In this document: positions 45,238 to 54,029 of the stretch, piece after piece
Layout of the letters: each line of letters starts with the position of its first letter
How positions within the stretch are numbered: the first letter of the stretch is position 1
NCBI GenBank assembly: GCA_023400055.1
Contig: JAEXFN010000018.1
Location: forward strand, 589,105-653,104
DNA from: Bacillota bacterium
Lineage (GTDB): Bacteria > Bacillota > UBA4882 > UBA8346
Direction: 5' to 3'
DNA: 64,000 nucleotides
Notes under the pieces: model-generated
Seen by the model: only the letters and a program-made list of their open reading frames with translations
Database searches by the model: none
Told to the model about the DNA's origin: nothing
Translations under genes and position numbers: made by a program

Positions 45238-45254
45238 TTGGCACGCTTTTTGCT
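45238..45254 (+). promoter_or_regulatory. Sigma-54 promoter for the sugar transporter operon
   Basis: TTGGCACGCTTTTTGCT matches the sigma-54 consensus with GG at 45240-45241 and GC at 45252-45253, 10 bp apart. It stands about 60 bp before the binding-protein start codon. Confidence 0.85.
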
Positions 45255-45312
45255 TTAGTATATTAATGAATTTTCAATATTCCATTAAAAATCAATCCAA
45301 GGAGGAGCCGAG

Positions 45313-46602
45313 ATGTTTAAAAAAAGACTCATGGTGATGGTGTTTCTGGCCTGTATCTTGGTAGCGACCTGTTCGGCCGAACCCAAAAGCGCCCAGCTCA
45401 GATTCTGTTGGTGGGGAAATGATCAGCGCACCCAGCTTACACTGAAAGTTATCGACATGTATATGAAGAAACACCCGAACGTCAAGATCGAAGCCGAATA
45501 TAACGGCAAATCGGATCAAGCCAAGATTGCCACCCAGCTTATCAGCGGCACCGTGGCTGATATCATTCAGTTGAATCCGCCGTGGATGGTCGACATGACA
45601 TCCAATGGCGACTTCTTCGTCAACTTCAAAGCCAAAAAACGTTTCATCGATTTATCCGGATTCGATCCGAAGTTTTTGCGCGACTATGGAACCTTCAACG
45701 GCAAGTTGATCGGATTGCCGACCGGTTTGAATGCGATCGCCTTGCTCATGAACCAAACCGTCGCCAAAGATTTTAACATTCCCACCAGCATGAGTACGAA
45801 ATGGACCTGGAACGACCTGGACAACGTCGGAAAGGCCGTCAACAAAAAGGACAGCAGCAAGTATTTCCTCAATTCGGACAGCCGCACCCTCGGCACGTTT
45901 ATCTTGCGGCCCTATATCAAACAACGCACTGGTCAACAAATTATTAAAGATAACTATACCCTCGGATTTACCAGACAGAATTTGATCGACGCCCTGACTT
46001 ATATCGATAAACTTTATAAGGACAAGGTTTTGCAACCGGCCCAAGAAGCCAATGTATTCGCCGATGTGCCCACCACCAATCCGAAATGGATCAATGGCAG
46101 TCTGGTGGCGGAATTCATGTGGACCTCCCAATTCGACGGCGCAGCCAAAGACGCCAAGGGCGAAATGGGAACCTTCATTTTCCCGATGGAAGCTCACAGC
46201 AAGGACACCGGCCTAACGGTCCAGCCTGCTCAGTTGCTGGGGGTTTCCAACAAGAGCAAAAATATCGACGAGGCCGTGAAGTTCGTAAACTATTTCCTGA
46301 ATGATGTCGAAGCCGGAAAAGTCTTAAAAGATACCCGCTCGATCCCGCCGGTCAAAAAGGTCAGAGAAACTTGCACTAGCGCCGGCCTCTTAAGTAAAAA
46401 TGTGGTCGACGGGGTTAATTACGGTCTCGCCCATATGGGCAAACCGGATAACGGACCGTCCTCCAATGTCCAAGTCGAAAAGATATTTACCGACGCCATC
46501 GAGAAGATCGGCTTCGGCTCGCCCGTCAACCAAGTTGCCGATGAGACAATAAAGCTGCTAAACGCGCAATTAACTACCCTAAAAACGACCCGGGACAAAT
46601 AA
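45313..46602 (+). CDS. Sugar ABC transporter substrate-binding protein
   Basis: 429-residue extracellular solute-binding protein of family 1. It starts with a signal sequence (MFKKRLMVMVFLACILVA) and a Cys in VATCSAEP that could be lipidated, though Thr before Cys is unusual, so signal peptidase I cleavage after CSA is an alternative. RFCWWGNDQRTQLTLKVID and the later family motif EAVKFVNYFLNDVEAGKVL support the call. An oligosaccharide is the likely ligand. First gene of the sigma-54 operon with its two permeases. Confidence 0.92.
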   Translation: MFKKRLMVMVFLACILVATCSAEPKSAQLRFCWWGNDQRTQLTLKVIDMYMKKHPNVKIEAEYNGKSDQAKIATQLISGTVADIIQLNPPWMVDMTSNGDFFVNFKAKKRFIDLSGFDPKFLRDYGTFNGKLIGLPTGLNAIALLMNQTVAKDFNIPTSMSTKWTWNDLDNVGKAVNKKDSSKYFLNSDSRTLGTFILRPYIKQRTGQQIIKDNYTLGFTRQNLIDALTYIDKLYKDKVLQPAQEANVFADVPTTNPKWINGSLVAEFMWTSQFDGAAKDAKGEMGTFIFPMEAHSKDTGLTVQPAQLLGVSNKSKNIDEAVKFVNYFLNDVEAGKVLKDTRSIPPVKKVRETCTSAGLLSKNVVDGVNYGLAHMGKPDNGPSSNVQVEKIFTDAIEKIGFGSPVNQVADETIKLLNAQLTTLKTTRDK

Positions 46603-46732
46603 TAAGTCCCGGAATGGAATAGCGAACATCCTAGGCTCTGTCACCGGTCCGCTTGTTCCAAAACAAGCCGATCGGCGATAGAGCCATCTCTGTATCAGGA
46701 AAACCAATTAAGATACGAGTGCGAGGTAATTT

Positions 46733-47671
46733 ATGGTTATGGATACTAAGGCAATCAATCGCCAAGCCAGGGTGCTGCCGCGAAAAATGACCAGCAAATA
46801 CAAAGGCCTGTTTTATATTTCGCCGTGGATCATCGGGTTCATGGTGTTTCAGTTATATCCCTTTTTGTCGTCCTTCATCTTTTCCTTCACCGATTTCCGG
46901 GTGATGGGCGCGCCGCGATTTACCGGATTGGATAATTACCTCACCTTATTCAAACAGGATCCGGATTTTATTAAATCGCTCTCCGTTACCGCGATGTACG
47001 CTTTGATTTCGGTCCCGAGCAAACTGATCTTTTCATTGCTGATCGCTTTGTTGCTGAATGCCAAGATCCAAGGGGTCGGCTTTTTCCGAACCGCTTATTA
47101 TCTGCCCTCGATATTGGGCGGAAACATCGCCATCTCCGCGTTATGGAAAATCATGTTCATGAAAGAGGGAACGATCAATCAAATCCTCAGCGGGATCGGG
47201 ATCGCTCCCATTGATTGGCTGGGCAACCCCAATTTGTCCCTGATCACCATCAGTATCTTGCAGGTATGGCAGTTCGGATCCTCCATGGTGCTCTTTTTGG
47301 CGGCCCTGAAACAAATACCGCTTGAGCTTTACGAAGCCGCCAAGGTCGACGGCTCCTCCAGAATCGCGACCTTCTTCAAGATTACTTTGCCCATGCTCAC
47401 CCCCATTCTGTTCTTTAATCTAATTATGCAATCCATCAATGCGTTGCAGAATTTCACCTCGGCGTTCGTGGTAACCAACGGCGGGCCTTTAAAATCCACC
47501 TACTTGATCGGCCTGAAGCTTTACATCGAAGCTTTCACCAATTTTCGAATGGGCTATTCCTGCGCGATCTCCTGGATCTTGTTCCTGATCATCCTGGTAT
47601 TGACGTTTGTTATTTTCAAAACCTCGGACAAATGGGTATTTTACGATGACGGGGGTAATTCGCATGAGTAA
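46733..47671 (+). CDS. Sugar ABC transporter permease (MalF type)
   Basis: 312-residue membrane protein with about six transmembrane helices. The ATPase-coupling EAA loop appears as LELYEAAKVDGSSRIATFFKI. GAGG precedes the ATG. It pairs with the next permease; no ATPase gene is in this operon, so a shared MsmX-type ATPase is expected, as is common in Bacillota. Confidence 0.94.
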   Translation: MVMDTKAINRQARVLPRKMTSKYKGLFYISPWIIGFMVFQLYPFLSSFIFSFTDFRVMGAPRFTGLDNYLTLFKQDPDFIKSLSVTAMYALISVPSKLIFSLLIALLLNAKIQGVGFFRTAYYLPSILGGNIAISALWKIMFMKEGTINQILSGIGIAPIDWLGNPNLSLITISILQVWQFGSSMVLFLAALKQIPLELYEAAKVDGSSRIATFFKITLPMLTPILFFNLIMQSINALQNFTSAFVVTNGGPLKSTYLIGLKLYIEAFTNFRMGYSCAISWILFLIILVLTFVIFKTSDKWVFYDDGGNSHE

Positions 47672-48506
47672 CGGGAAGGCACTGTCCAAACTGACAACCT
47701 ATCTATTTCTGGCATTATTCGGATTTATGCTGATTTATCCCCTGCTCTGGATGTTCTTTGCCACTTTTAAGACCAATGCCGAGATTTTCGGGTCAACGAC
47801 TCTCCTGCCCGCGGCGTATTCCTTTGCGGCTTATCTGAAGGGCTGGGTGGGAGCGGGCCAATATACCTATGCCACCTTCTTTATCAACACTTTTTTGCTG
47901 GTGATTCCCACCGTGTTTTGCACTTTGCTATCCTGTTCGGTGGTGGCCTATGGCTTCGCCCGATTCACATTCCCAGGCAAAAACCTGTGGTTCGGGCTGA
48001 TGATTTCCACCCTGATGTTGCCGAATGCCGTAATCATCATTCCGCGCTATTTGATCTTTAATAAGCTCGGTTGGCTGGATACGTATCTGCCTTTTATCAT
48101 CCCGGCCTTATTCGCCTGTTATCCGTTCTTCATTTTTATGCTGGTCCAGTTCCTGAGGGGAATCCCCCGCGATCTGGATGAAGCCGCCAGTATCGACGGT
48201 TGCGGTTCGACCGGCATCTTTTTCAAGATTCTGCTTCCCCTGATGAAGCCGGCCTTATTTTCGGCGGGATTGTTCCAGTTCATGTGGACCTGGAACGACT
48301 TCTTCGATTCACTGATCTACATCAACAGCGTCAAGCACTATACCCTTTCATTGGGGTTGCGAATTTCCCTGGACGCCGCTTCGGCCGTTCCTTGGGACCA
48401 GGTGATGGCCATGTCGCTGATATCCATCTTGCCATTGATCATTTTGTTCTTCTTCTCCCAGCGCTATTTCATCGAGGGGATCGCGACCAGCGGTTTGAAG
48501 GGTTAA
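47664..48506 (+). CDS. Sugar ABC transporter permease (MalG type)
   Basis: 280-residue second permease with about six transmembrane helices and the coupling loop RDLDEAASIDGCGSTGIFFKI. The start at 47664 (MSNGKALSK) overlaps the partner gene by 8 bp; the longer frame to 47607 lies wholly inside that gene. It completes the channel for the sugar bound by the operon's binding protein. Confidence 0.94.
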   Translation: MSNGKALSKLTTYLFLALFGFMLIYPLLWMFFATFKTNAEIFGSTTLLPAAYSFAAYLKGWVGAGQYTYATFFINTFLLVIPTVFCTLLSCSVVAYGFARFTFPGKNLWFGLMISTLMLPNAVIIIPRYLIFNKLGWLDTYLPFIIPALFACYPFFIFMLVQFLRGIPRDLDEAASIDGCGSTGIFFKILLPLMKPALFSAGLFQFMWTWNDFFDSLIYINSVKHYTLSLGLRISLDAASAVPWDQVMAMSLISILPLIILFFFSQRYFIEGIATSGLKG

Positions 48507-48545
48507 GACCAGAAATGCACCGATTTTCTGAAAGTAGGCGATCAA

Positions 48546-49940
48546 ATGACAATCACGCAGCGTGCCAAAAAAGCCATCGATATCCGGCCTTCGCTGGAAA
48601 TAAACGTCGGCCAAAAGCTCCAAAACTTCCGGACCGTCCCGGTCCGGCTGGGCGATGACCGAACCAAGGCCTTTCTCAGCGTTTATAGCGCCAATTACGA
48701 TATTGACGCAAGCTATGAGATGTTCTGCTATCCGACCGACACTTTTAAAATGATGGTCTATACCGAAACGGGCGAGGTCTTGTGGAAACGGGACCTGGGC
48801 GTGGGGGTTTGCCCGGGGACCGCCTTCAGCACCTTCTTCACCTTTGATCTCGACCAGGATGGCGTCGATGAGATCTGGTTCGTCAATAACCTGGATACGC
48901 TCCATCCGTTCAACTATAAGAAATTCGTCCTCGAACGGGTCAACACCTTGACCGGCGCGACCACCGGCCAATGGCCGTGGCCACAGACTGATATCAATCA
49001 ATATTTCGGCGAATTCTTCCGCTGTCACATCCTGGGCGGTTACGCCAAGGGCGAACCGGTGCTCATCACGGTGCAGGGGACCTACGGCCTGATGCAGTTT
49101 CAAGCCTGGAAACCGGATATGACCTTGCGCTGGGAGAAAAACATCACCAAGGATGAGCCGGGAGCCCGGGGCGGACACAACTATCCCATCTTCGATATCA
49201 ATCAGGACGGCGTCGACGAATTCCTCTGGGGGGAACGGTGCATCGAGGTCGATACCGGCCAGGAAGTCTTTTGCGCCGACAAAGATACTTGGCACGGCCA
49301 TTCCGACATGATCCAGCCCATCCCCGATCCCGCCACCGGGCGCTGGCTGTTCTGGGTCATCCGGGAAAGCTTCGAGGACCTCGCCCCGCGGACCATCTTA
49401 TATAACGAAAAGGGCGAACGCGTCTGGAGCGCCATCGAATACGGGCACATCCACAAGGGCTGGGTCGGCCGGATCGGCCAGAACGGCGAGTTGATCGCCA
49501 CCGCGGTCCGGATCGAGGAACAGACCAAGACGCTGGAGGGAAGGTATTATACCGGCATCACCGAGTTCGCCTTCGAGGCGCTGACCGGCCAGCCCGTCAA
49601 GCTCCCTTTCAGCATCGCGGACACCGCGCCGGTGGATATCGACGGCGACGGCCTGCACGAGATCATTTCGGGGATGATCGGCGGCGACGCCCAAATCATC
49701 GATCGCCAGGGCAATGTGCTCAAAACGATCGGCGGCCGGATCGCCATGGCTTCCAAGCTGTTAAACCACCCCGGCGAACAATTGCTGACCTATTATCCCA
49801 ACGGCGACGTCAAGATCTGGCTGGATGTCAATGCCGAAGATTCTCCGCAGGCGCTAAAACGGTACGCCAATCCGTTTTACGACGCCAACCGCCGTTTCCC
49901 GACCAAGGAAAGCATTATCTGCATTTTGGGCGGGATTTAA
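48546..49940 (+). CDS. FG-GAP/PL11-like calcium-loop beta-propeller protein
   Basis: 464-residue protein with three calcium-binding-type loops: DLDQDGVDEIW (about residue 96), DINQDGVDEFLW (about 218) and DIDGDGLHEII (about 365), spaced as in beta-propeller FG-GAP repeats and rhamnogalacturonan lyases of family 11. A GHSDMIQP segment also recalls PL11 enzymes. There is no signal peptide, so it should act in the cytoplasm on an imported oligosaccharide. It follows the permeases by 39 bp in the same operon. Catalytic function is not proven by sequence. Confidence 0.7.
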   Translation: MTITQRAKKAIDIRPSLEINVGQKLQNFRTVPVRLGDDRTKAFLSVYSANYDIDASYEMFCYPTDTFKMMVYTETGEVLWKRDLGVGVCPGTAFSTFFTFDLDQDGVDEIWFVNNLDTLHPFNYKKFVLERVNTLTGATTGQWPWPQTDINQYFGEFFRCHILGGYAKGEPVLITVQGTYGLMQFQAWKPDMTLRWEKNITKDEPGARGGHNYPIFDINQDGVDEFLWGERCIEVDTGQEVFCADKDTWHGHSDMIQPIPDPATGRWLFWVIRESFEDLAPRTILYNEKGERVWSAIEYGHIHKGWVGRIGQNGELIATAVRIEEQTKTLEGRYYTGITEFAFEALTGQPVKLPFSIADTAPVDIDGDGLHEIISGMIGGDAQIIDRQGNVLKTIGGRIAMASKLLNHPGEQLLTYYPNGDVKIWLDVNAEDSPQALKRYANPFYDANRRFPTKESIICILGGI

Positions 49941-50016
49941 ATGCAACGGCTAATACCGCGTTTCTTTGCGAATTGCCATTGAAGCGCCACGTTGCGCCAA
50001 GCTCTTTCGAATGATC

Positions 50017-50048
50017 AATCGGCTGGAGATTCAGATCTCCAGCCGATT
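50017..50048 (+). terminator. Strong hairpin after the transporter operon
   Basis: A perfect 14-bp stem, AATCGGCTGGAGAT (50017-50030) with ATCTCCAGCCGATT (50035-50048), tetraloop TCAG, 77 bp after the stop codon. It lacks a T run, so it may be a weak terminator or an mRNA 3'-end stabiliser. Confidence 0.6.
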
Positions 50049-50204
50049 TGGCATACCCCCCCCGCATTCGAAGCGGTTTTCACCCGAGGTTCAATCATTC
50101 CAGCACTTCCGGCCCTATCGTATAGAAAAGCGGAGCCTGAGCGATGCAAGCTTTGACCCATTTTCAAAGACCCGATTTCACAAGATCTACGATTAAATGG
50201 ACAG

Positions 50205-50275
50205 CCCAAATCCCAGCTAACATTTGTATTCTATACAGCCGTCAAGGATGGCAGCTACGCGGCGTTTGCCGCTAA
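50205..50275 (+). repeat. Dispersed repeat J, degenerate copy
   Basis: CTAACATTT, then ACAGCCGTCAAGGATGGCAG and CGGCGTTTGCCGC, aligns with 35341-35412 and 58130-58188, but the hairpin arms here carry mismatches. Shortly before it (50145-50165) is a fragment of repeat H (GCAAGCTTTGACCCA). Confidence 0.6.
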
Positions 50276-50421
50276 ACCCCTGCCCGCCCGCAGGCGGAAT
50301 CCTGGTTTTAGGCCCAAAAACTTAAAACCAGCATACCCCAAAAACTTTAGCTTACAATTCAAATCAAACGATCTCCCATCGAAAACCAACTGCATCTTTG
50401 CTGAGCAAACTCGATAATCAG

Positions 50422-50568
50422 AAAGATCTTCCTTTTGTGAATAAGATCGATCGGCAATGATTTAAGATCTTCCCGGAACGGTTCCAGATTGATCTTTTGT
50501 GAATTAAGATGCTGCTTTTGTGGATAAAGATCTTCTTGCTGTGAATAAAGAGCGATCAGCAGTCTGAT
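50422..50568. repeat. 21-bp-period array D with DnaA boxes
   Basis: Seven 21-bp units with AAGATC or AAGAGC at the unit start. Exact inverse DnaA boxes (TGTGNATAA) occur at 50436-50444, 50519-50527 and 50540-50548, and a one-mismatch box at 50498-50506. The surrounding 49941-50792 spacer has no gene. Confidence 0.88.
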
Positions 50569-50699
50569 AAGGAGGGTCGGACAGCGTTGCTCCAGAGGCT
50601 AGGGTAGGAGTTTTTCATTCCACACAGCAATCTTTCGATATAGGTCAAAAACTTATTTGGCGCAAACTGTTTCACGCCGCTAACCCCGAATCAAGATCG

Positions 50700-50728
50700 A
50701 ACCTCCGGCTAAGGTTGCGCCGGAGGTT
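50700..50728. terminator. Terminator hairpin
   Basis: Stem AACCTCCGGC (50700-50709) with GCCGGAGGTT (50719-50728), loop of 9, then TCTTTTA on the plus strand. It lies 64 bp below the end of the minus-strand DUF362 gene and may serve either direction. Confidence 0.65.
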
Positions 50729-50792
50729 TCTTTTATAGTTCTAAGCATGAAAAAAGTTTAAGCCGGGAGATTGTCGTCGAATTAAGTCTGGC

Positions 50793-51911
50793 TCAGACCT
50801 CGATCAACTCGTAGCTTTTGGTTCCCAGGCCGATTTTTTCAGCGTGGTCGACGCCGGCCCGCCAATTGGTTACCGGGTGGTTGGCGTGGAAATGATCGTG
50901 TCCCTTGGCGCCTTGTTTTTGCAGCCGTTCGTCCAGGCGGCTGCCGGAGAGGGCCGGAGCCCGGTTGACCCTATCGGCGCAGGCCATGTCGAGCGCCACC
51001 GGATCGAAGGAGGCGAACATGCCGATATCCGGGATGATCGGCAGGTCGTTTTCGGCATGGCAATCGCAGTTGGGCGATACATCGATCACCAGGCTGATAT
51101 GGAAACTGGGCCGGTCATGCAATACCGCCCAGCTGTATTCGGCCATTTTCCGGTCGAGAATATCGTTGGATTCGTCCCAGGCCGCGACAATCGCGTTGAA
51201 ATGACAGGTTCCGATACAGCGGCCGCAACCGACACAGCGGGCATGGTCAATCCGGGCTTTTTTGCCGACGATCGTGATCGCGCCATGGGCGCAGATCCTG
51301 GCGCAAGCGCCGCAGCCCACACAGTCTGCCGTTTCCACGCTGGGTTTGCCGTCGCTGTGCATCTCCATCTTGCCGGCGCGCGAGCCGCAGCCCATGCCGA
51401 TGTTTTTTAACGCGCCGCCGATCCCCGTCAACTCATGGCATTTGAAATGGGTCAGGCTGACGATGATATCGGCGTCCATGATCGCCCGGCCGATCTTGGC
51501 TTCCTTGACATACTCGCCGCAAGGCACCGGAACATAAGCCTCGTCGGTCCCTTTCAGGCCGTCACCGATGATCACCTGGCAGCCGGTGGTGAGCGGATTG
51601 TAACCGTTCTCGTACGCCGCGTCCAAATGCTCCAGCGCGTCCTTGCGCCGGCCCACGTACAAGGTATTGCAATCGGTCAGAAATACCTTGCCGCCTTTGC
51701 TTTTGATCAGGTCGGCGATGACCTTGGCGTAATTCGGCCGCAGGAAGGCCAGGTTGCCCGGCTCGCCGAAATGCAATTTGATGGCGGTAAATTTATTCTC
51801 GAAATCAATTTGCTCGATACCCGCTTTTTTGACGAGCCGTTCCAGCTTCTGCAACAGATTCAGGCTGCCGGTCGTCCGCAGATTCGTGAAATAAACCTTC
51901 GACTTGTTCAT
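50793..51911 (-). CDS. DUF362-domain iron-sulfur protein
   Basis: 372-residue protein: DUF362 regions (KLHFGEPGNLAFLRPNYAK; SLTHFKCHELTGIGGALKNIGMGC) enclose a two-cluster ferredoxin domain, CVGCGACARICAHG and CVGCGRCIGTCHFN, near residues 195-240. DUF362 proteins are anaerobe-typical electron carriers of uncertain partner. It is a single gene with an unusual long-spacer promoter, suggesting activation by a MerR-type stress regulator. Confidence 0.9.
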   Translation of the reverse strand: MNKSKVYFTNLRTTGSLNLLQKLERLVKKAGIEQIDFENKFTAIKLHFGEPGNLAFLRPNYAKVIADLIKSKGGKVFLTDCNTLYVGRRKDALEHLDAAYENGYNPLTTGCQVIIGDGLKGTDEAYVPVPCGEYVKEAKIGRAIMDADIIVSLTHFKCHELTGIGGALKNIGMGCGSRAGKMEMHSDGKPSVETADCVGCGACARICAHGAITIVGKKARIDHARCVGCGRCIGTCHFNAIVAAWDESNDILDRKMAEYSWAVLHDRPSFHISLVIDVSPNCDCHAENDLPIIPDIGMFASFDPVALDMACADRVNRAPALSGSRLDERLQKQGAKGHDHFHANHPVTNWRAGVDHAEKIGLGTKSYELIEV

Positions 51912-52010
51912 AAGTAAATAGCCTCCTATCTTTTCATCCAGCCCGGTTTCAATGGCTACGGTAAGGATTCAAAAGGTCGCGCCCGCTTGACCCGCTTCAA
52001 ACAAATAAAA

Positions 52011-52041
52011 ATTGTACCCCTTTGAGGGTACTCCAAGTCAA
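52011..52041 (-). promoter_or_regulatory. MerR-type long-spacer promoter for the DUF362 gene
   Basis: Minus-strand TTGACT (52036-52041), a 19-bp spacer and TACAAT (52011-52016). Within the spacer CTTGGAGTACCCTCAAAG forms a dyad like those of aldehyde/electrophile-responsive MerR regulators. About 95 bp before the start codon. The 51912-52219 spacer contains nothing else recognised. Confidence 0.6.
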
Positions 52042-52219
52042 TAGCCCATCCGGGCCAAAAAACGCATTTAATCATCTTTTTACATTTTGGAAAATGGCTT
52101 AGGCCAGGGGAAACGGTGGTGAATCTGCCATTTGAGCCGGAGTTTGGTGAGAGATTTTACAAATAGCAGAGGAGTTGTTCTACTGGCGGGTTTGGTCATT
52201 AACCATTAAGACCGCTGCT

Positions 52220-52663
52220 TTAGGGAACGATCGCTTCTAATTTGGACAACAGTCGTGCCAGCGTCGCCAAATCCGTTTCCCCGAGATATTCGCGGATCGC
52301 TGCCTGAGCCTCTTCCCACCGTTCCTTGGCCGCGATCACCGCGTCTTTGCCGGGTTCCGTCAAAGCTACCTGCCGGGTGCGCGAATCTTTGCCGGGGTTA
52401 ATAACAATCAGTCCGGCATCGGCCAATGGCTTCATATTCCGGTTCAAGGTGGTCCGATCGATCCGGGTCATCTTGGCCAGCTCACTGATGGTGATCCTTT
52501 CCCCGGCCGTCAAATTTCGTAACAACCCAAACTGGGCAACGGTGAGGCCGCTGGGACGCAATACTTCATCATAAAACTGCGTGACAGCGCGGGAAGCCCG
52601 CCGGATATTCAGGCAATGGCAAGGACTTGGGGATTTCGGATAGGTTTGATTAATATTTTTCAT
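52220..52663 (-). CDS. MarR-family transcriptional regulator
   Basis: 147-residue winged-helix protein. The DNA-binding core is ITISELAKMTRIDRTTLNRNMKPLADAGLI (about residues 58-87) followed by the wing DSRTRQVALTEPG. Two Cys near the N-terminus (PCHCLNIRRAS) could sense redox. It stands alone with a strong promoter and a palindrome suited to autoregulation. Confidence 0.92.
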   Translation of the reverse strand: MKNINQTYPKSPSPCHCLNIRRASRAVTQFYDEVLRPSGLTVAQFGLLRNLTAGERITISELAKMTRIDRTTLNRNMKPLADAGLIVINPGKDSRTRQVALTEPGKDAVIAAKERWEEAQAAIREYLGETDLATLARLLSKLEAIVP

Positions 52664-52683
52664 CGCGAAGTTCTCACGTTCAT

Positions 52684-52737
52684 GTGTATATACACTATGG
52701 TGATCGGATTATAAATCGCACTATCGAACCATGTCAA
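52684..52737 (-). promoter_or_regulatory. marR promoter and palindromic operator
   Basis: Minus-strand TTGACA (52732-52737), 18-bp spacer, TATAAT (52708-52713), then the perfect palindrome GTGTATATACAC (52684-52695) about 12 bp downstream of the -10. The operator lies 21 bp before the start codon, consistent with autorepression. Confidence 0.75.
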
Positions 52738-52830
52738 GGGTTTTTTAAAAGCCGACCCGTCCGCCCGTAAAATCATGATTCCCGCAGGACGGGTGCTTAT
52801 GGGGCCGCATCTTTTTCACAGTCTTAGATT

Positions 52831-53805
52831 TCAGGCTTCCCCCGCCGCGGAACTTTGCCGCACTGCTTTGATATCTTTGAGGGGCGGCAGGCCGAACAGC
52901 CGCCGGTATTCCCGGCTGAATTGCGACGGGCTTTCGTAGCCGACCGTCAAGGCGGCGGTGGTCGCGTCCATCGCCCCGCTCAGCATAAGGCGCCGCGCTT
53001 CCTGGAGGCGGAGCTGCTTTTGATACTGCAAGGGGCCCATGGTCGTCACCGCCTTGAACTTATGTTGCAGCCCCGAGACGCTCATATTGTTGGATTGGGC
53101 CAGTTCCCGGACGGTAAAGGAGCAGGCGTAGTTTTCCTTGATCCAGGCGATGGCCCGGCCGATCCCGCCGGCCTGCTGATCGAAGAACGCCGGTTGGAAA
53201 AACAAGTGCCCATAATCCCCAGTCAACAAATGATAGATCATTTCCCGCTTGATGAGCGCGGACAGGTACGGAGCCGCCGCGGGTCGCTCGATCAGCTTCA
53301 GCAGCCGGATAAACAGCTCTAGCAGCTCGGCGTCGGCTCGGCCGACGAAGGCGCCGGTGTTCAGCTTCTTATTCCTCGGCTTGACCTGGATCCCGGCCCC
53401 CGTCACCACCGCCACAATTTCCTGGGTCGTAAAATCCAGGCGCAGGCCGATATAAGGCGTCTCCTTGGTCGCGGCGACCACTTGCCCGGACACGGGGATG
53501 TCATGGACCGCGGCCAAATAATCCCCGGCATAATAATACATCAGGTCCTGGCCGATCTGAACTTCTTTCGTCCCTTGCAGATTCAGGCAAAATGACGGGG
53601 TCATCACGCAGCGGATCAGCGGCGTTCGCCGGCTGTGGCGGGCAATGGCCAGAAAGGGAATGATGGTCGGCGTGATCTCCTCCGCCTTGCTTATCCGCTC
53701 CGTCATAGCAATGAGCCGATCCAGCAACTGCTGATGGGGGCAGACGGGAGCCACCGGAAGGTTCGCTTCGGTTAAGGTTGCTATTTTCGGTTTTGGTTCC
53801 GACAT
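52831..53805 (-). CDS. AraC-family transcriptional regulator
   Basis: 324-residue protein with an AraC_N-type cupin sensor domain (about residues 25-185) and a C-terminal AraC double helix-turn-helix (about 215-315), including RELAQSNNMSVSGLQHKFKAVT and ALTVGYESPSQFSREYRRLFG. It is divergent from the SDR gene across a 224-bp spacer and is the natural regulator of that gene, a common arrangement. Confidence 0.93.
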   Translation of the reverse strand: MSEPKPKIATLTEANLPVAPVCPHQQLLDRLIAMTERISKAEEITPTIIPFLAIARHSRRTPLIRCVMTPSFCLNLQGTKEVQIGQDLMYYYAGDYLAAVHDIPVSGQVVAATKETPYIGLRLDFTTQEIVAVVTGAGIQVKPRNKKLNTGAFVGRADAELLELFIRLLKLIERPAAAPYLSALIKREMIYHLLTGDYGHLFFQPAFFDQQAGGIGRAIAWIKENYACSFTVRELAQSNNMSVSGLQHKFKAVTTMGPLQYQKQLRLQEARRLMLSGAMDATTAALTVGYESPSQFSREYRRLFGLPPLKDIKAVRQSSAAGEA

Positions 53806-54029
53806 GCGGTTTACACCTGCCCTTTAATAATGTCCTTGGGGCAACGGGATTTTCCTTGTCCGTCGGCTTCCTTCCATTGTACCTGATGGCGGGACCTGAT
53901 GCAACAAGGCTGCCCTCTGGAAAATGATTTCATTTTGCAACTTTAGGCAATTTTTCTGCAGTAACGGTCTATCTTGCTTTAGAAGCGTATGGGATAATAG
54001 CCCTAAGAAATTTCGAGGAGGTTCTTCGG

